From assembly GCA_040954595.2 (NCBI GenBank), contig CM082598.2:1736001-1800000 (forward strand): a stretch of 64,000 nt of DNA, given 5' to 3'. Below are positions 62,177 through 64,000 of this stretch, piece after piece. Position numbers and translations under genes: made by a program. The first letter of the stretch is position 1; every line of letters begins with the position of its first letter. Source of the stretch: Balanoglossus misakiensis (taxonomy: Eukaryota; Hemichordata). The notes under the pieces were generated by a model, which worked only from the letters and a program-made list of their open reading frames with translations, ran no database searches and was not told the DNA's origin.

Positions 62177-62217
62177 ACGTCTGTGTAGAATGTGACAAGA
62201 TTACTCACTCAGTCATC

Positions 62218-63852
62218 ATGTTTAGTTTCCACAAACCCAAGGTTTATCGTAGTGGGAACGGTTGTTGTATTTGTAAAGCGAAGTCCTCAAGCTCCAGATT
62301 CACGGGTAGGTTCTGTTCGTTACACGTCTTTGGATTCATTTGCTCATTCAACCCAGTGGAAGAAATGAGAGTGGGAGGATGAAATGTTACGATGTTCTTA
62401 GACTAGTACTTTCCCCGCAAGCCGACTGCTGAGTGTTGGAGAGCTCCATATCCCCAGCTGTTTAAATGAAAATAATTTACGAATGTGTAATACACATGCC
62501 TATAAACTCTCTCCAGATGGTGTAAGGATGACATGGTTGGGATTTATAGTAATCCAATTTGATTGGTTGATTAATTGATTGATTGATTAAAATTATTCTG
62601 TAAGCCAACTGCCTGCAGTATGAACCAGAATTGACAGTAAACAGTTGAGCATATCGTAAAATTCATGACACTGTATTCTGATTTTGATCAAGATCTTGTC
62701 AACAGATTTCAAATAAAATTTAATCCCTCTGTAGAGAATTGATTAGCTGTACCCTTTCAGCCAGATTTTGTGTCTTGTCTCGTTAAAATTTCCAAGACAG
62801 ATGACAATGCTTCTGCTCATGGGGAATATGAAAATTCTGGAACAGAGTGTGTGTGGGCGATGTTTTCTCAATTGCATCTCTCGGTATATACACATTAGCC
62901 TCCGGGCAATAAAATTAACAAACAGTGAGGATTTTATGTGAAATCTAAATTTTCCACAAAATTGACCACAGTTGCAGTTTTCCAAAATTTGAACATTTTT
63001 TGACTTGGGAAATTGCTAAGCCCCATGAAAATTATAATGAGGTGATTGCAATCAATAGTTGAAAAATACCGTAACTACTCTATTTTTTTGGCCATTGTAA
63101 AATCAGCAAAGTTTGTTAATCAAACTTACAATTTTTAACAGAACTGTTGTCCTTTTTTTACAGACAGCAAAAAATACGAAGCAGACTTTGAAAAATGCTT
63201 CCAACTGAAAACAGAGAAGAGAACAGGAGAGATCTGCAATGCTTGCGTACTCCTTGTCAAGAGGTGGAAGAAATTACCCTCAGGAACTGAACGAAATTGG
63301 CATCATGTGAGTTTGTGTGGATGGCTGGTTAGATAATTAAGAGTCGAAGCGCTCTGTGGAATGTTTTCTTGTGGTGACAGTAATTGGCAGGGCATCCCAC
63401 TATAGTCCACAGTCTATTTGAGTGTTCGTTTACTGTGTACCAACTGTAGTAGCCTTTTCAAAGTGGCCACTAAATAGAGGTGGCCACTAACACAGGTTTG
63501 ACTATACAGTCGAACCTGTCTATAGTGGCCAGTCAAGGGACTTTCCTAAATTGGCCTTTATAGCCAGGTGGTCTTATAGACAGGTCAATTAATGTACATG
63601 TGAATTGCCCAGGGCTTCACAAAGTGGCCACTATATAGAGGTGGCCACTAACACAGGTTTGACTATATTCTTAATTTTGTTTGGCATTTGTTCTTGTGCA
63701 GGTGGTAGATGCCAGGGCCGGGCCGGGAACCAAAGCAATAAACAAGAGCAAGAACAAACTGAAATTGAACAAGCGACCGTTGAAGAAGAGACGCCATCGA
63801 CGTCTTCTCACCATCCAGAAGAGGGACCAGTCGGAATCGGACGACGCAACTG
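62218..63852 (+). CDS. SINHCAF: SINHCAF (FAM60A), 5' part; continues beyond the window
   Basis: Three coding exons, 62218-62305, 63164-63306 and 63702-63852, encode the first 127 residues. The last ends at an apparent donor, ACTG|GTTAGT, so the rest lies past the window. The N-terminus MFSFHKPKVYRS, then CCICKAKSSSSRF (16-28), GEICNACVLLVKRWKKLP (51-68) and HHVVDARAGP match the highly conserved start of vertebrate SINHCAF almost residue for residue. SINHCAF is a subunit of the SIN3-HDAC corepressor complex in the nucleus. Its CxxC pairs (17/19-type and 54/57) probably bind zinc. A Lys/Arg-rich block (95-112) follows and looks like a nuclear signal. The ATG is preceded by 41 bases of 5' UTR after the acceptor. 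Confidence 0.96.
63459..63667. repeat. Paired direct and inverted GTGGCCACTA repeat
   Basis: A 48-base unit with CAAAGTGGCCACTA, ATAGAGG and ACACAGGTTTGACTATA occurs at 63459-63506 and again at 63620-63667, differing at about one base. Between them, CAGTCGAACCTG...TATAGTGGCCA is an inverted partial copy. This looks like a small dispersed DNA element in a SINHCAF intron; its second copy ends 35 bases before the next exon. Confidence 0.8.
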
Positions 63853-64000
63853 GTTAGTGGAAATTTGTGGTTGAAATCGTCGTCTCAAAAGCGAGAGTGG
63901 TTTTTAGAAGTCTGTGAACTTCCAGTGTTGTCTAAAATGCCCCTTGTCCTCTGGCATCCTGTTTGAAACACTGTGATATTCAGTTTTTTAGGCTTGAAAA
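63853..64000 (+). other. Start of the next SINHCAF intron
   Basis: Sequence after the donor at 63853 with no further exon before the window ends. Confidence 0.5.

Noticed and set aside
63605-63874. 89-codon plus-strand frame rich in Glu and Thr
   Set aside because: It is the wrong frame of the third SINHCAF coding exon; the conserved VVDARAGP frame is the real one.

Overview
This window is animal nuclear DNA. The genes are split by short GT-AG introns, carry AATAAA signals, and sit in AT-rich intergenic sequence full of microsatellites and small dispersed repeats. The gene set (a SULT4A1-type sulfotransferase, EFCAB6, SINHCAF/FAM60A, a B/I/J-type arylsulfatase, RERG-like GTPases) points to a bilaterian. 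The compact introns and repeat style suggest a marine invertebrate such as a cephalochordate or hemichordate; a lophotrochozoan cannot be excluded. No prokaryotic, viral or CRISPR feature was seen.

Layout. 1-9261: no convincing gene; simple repeats and an RFX-type X-box. 9262-9433 (-): first coding exon of a Ras-like GTPase whose other exons were not found. 12548-14015 (-): a complete four-exon RERG-like GTPase. 14016-29994: a 16-kb gene-free interval between divergent genes, with a tight cluster of GATA sites. From 29995 onward all five recognised genes are on the + strand: arylsulfatase (7 exons, to 33235), a small secreted protein with four cysteine-rich modules (8 inferred exons, to 38837), SULT4A1-like sulfotransferase (6 exons, to 42147), EFCAB6-like protein (24 coding exons, 1,540 aa, to 57077) and SINHCAF (three coding exons from 62218, running off the end).

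All exon models were joined by hand using splice sites and reading phase. The five complete models each close on a multiple of three and end in a stop codon. The genes do not form one pathway. The most informative points are: the SULT4A1-EFCAB6 head-to-tail pair, which matches the human chromosome 22 arrangement; an apparent one-codon loss in the PAPS-binding loop of the sulfotransferase; and the modular secreted protein, in which each six-cysteine module is one phase-1 exon and a 10-nt microexon encoding Arg-Gly-Asp is needed to close the frame.
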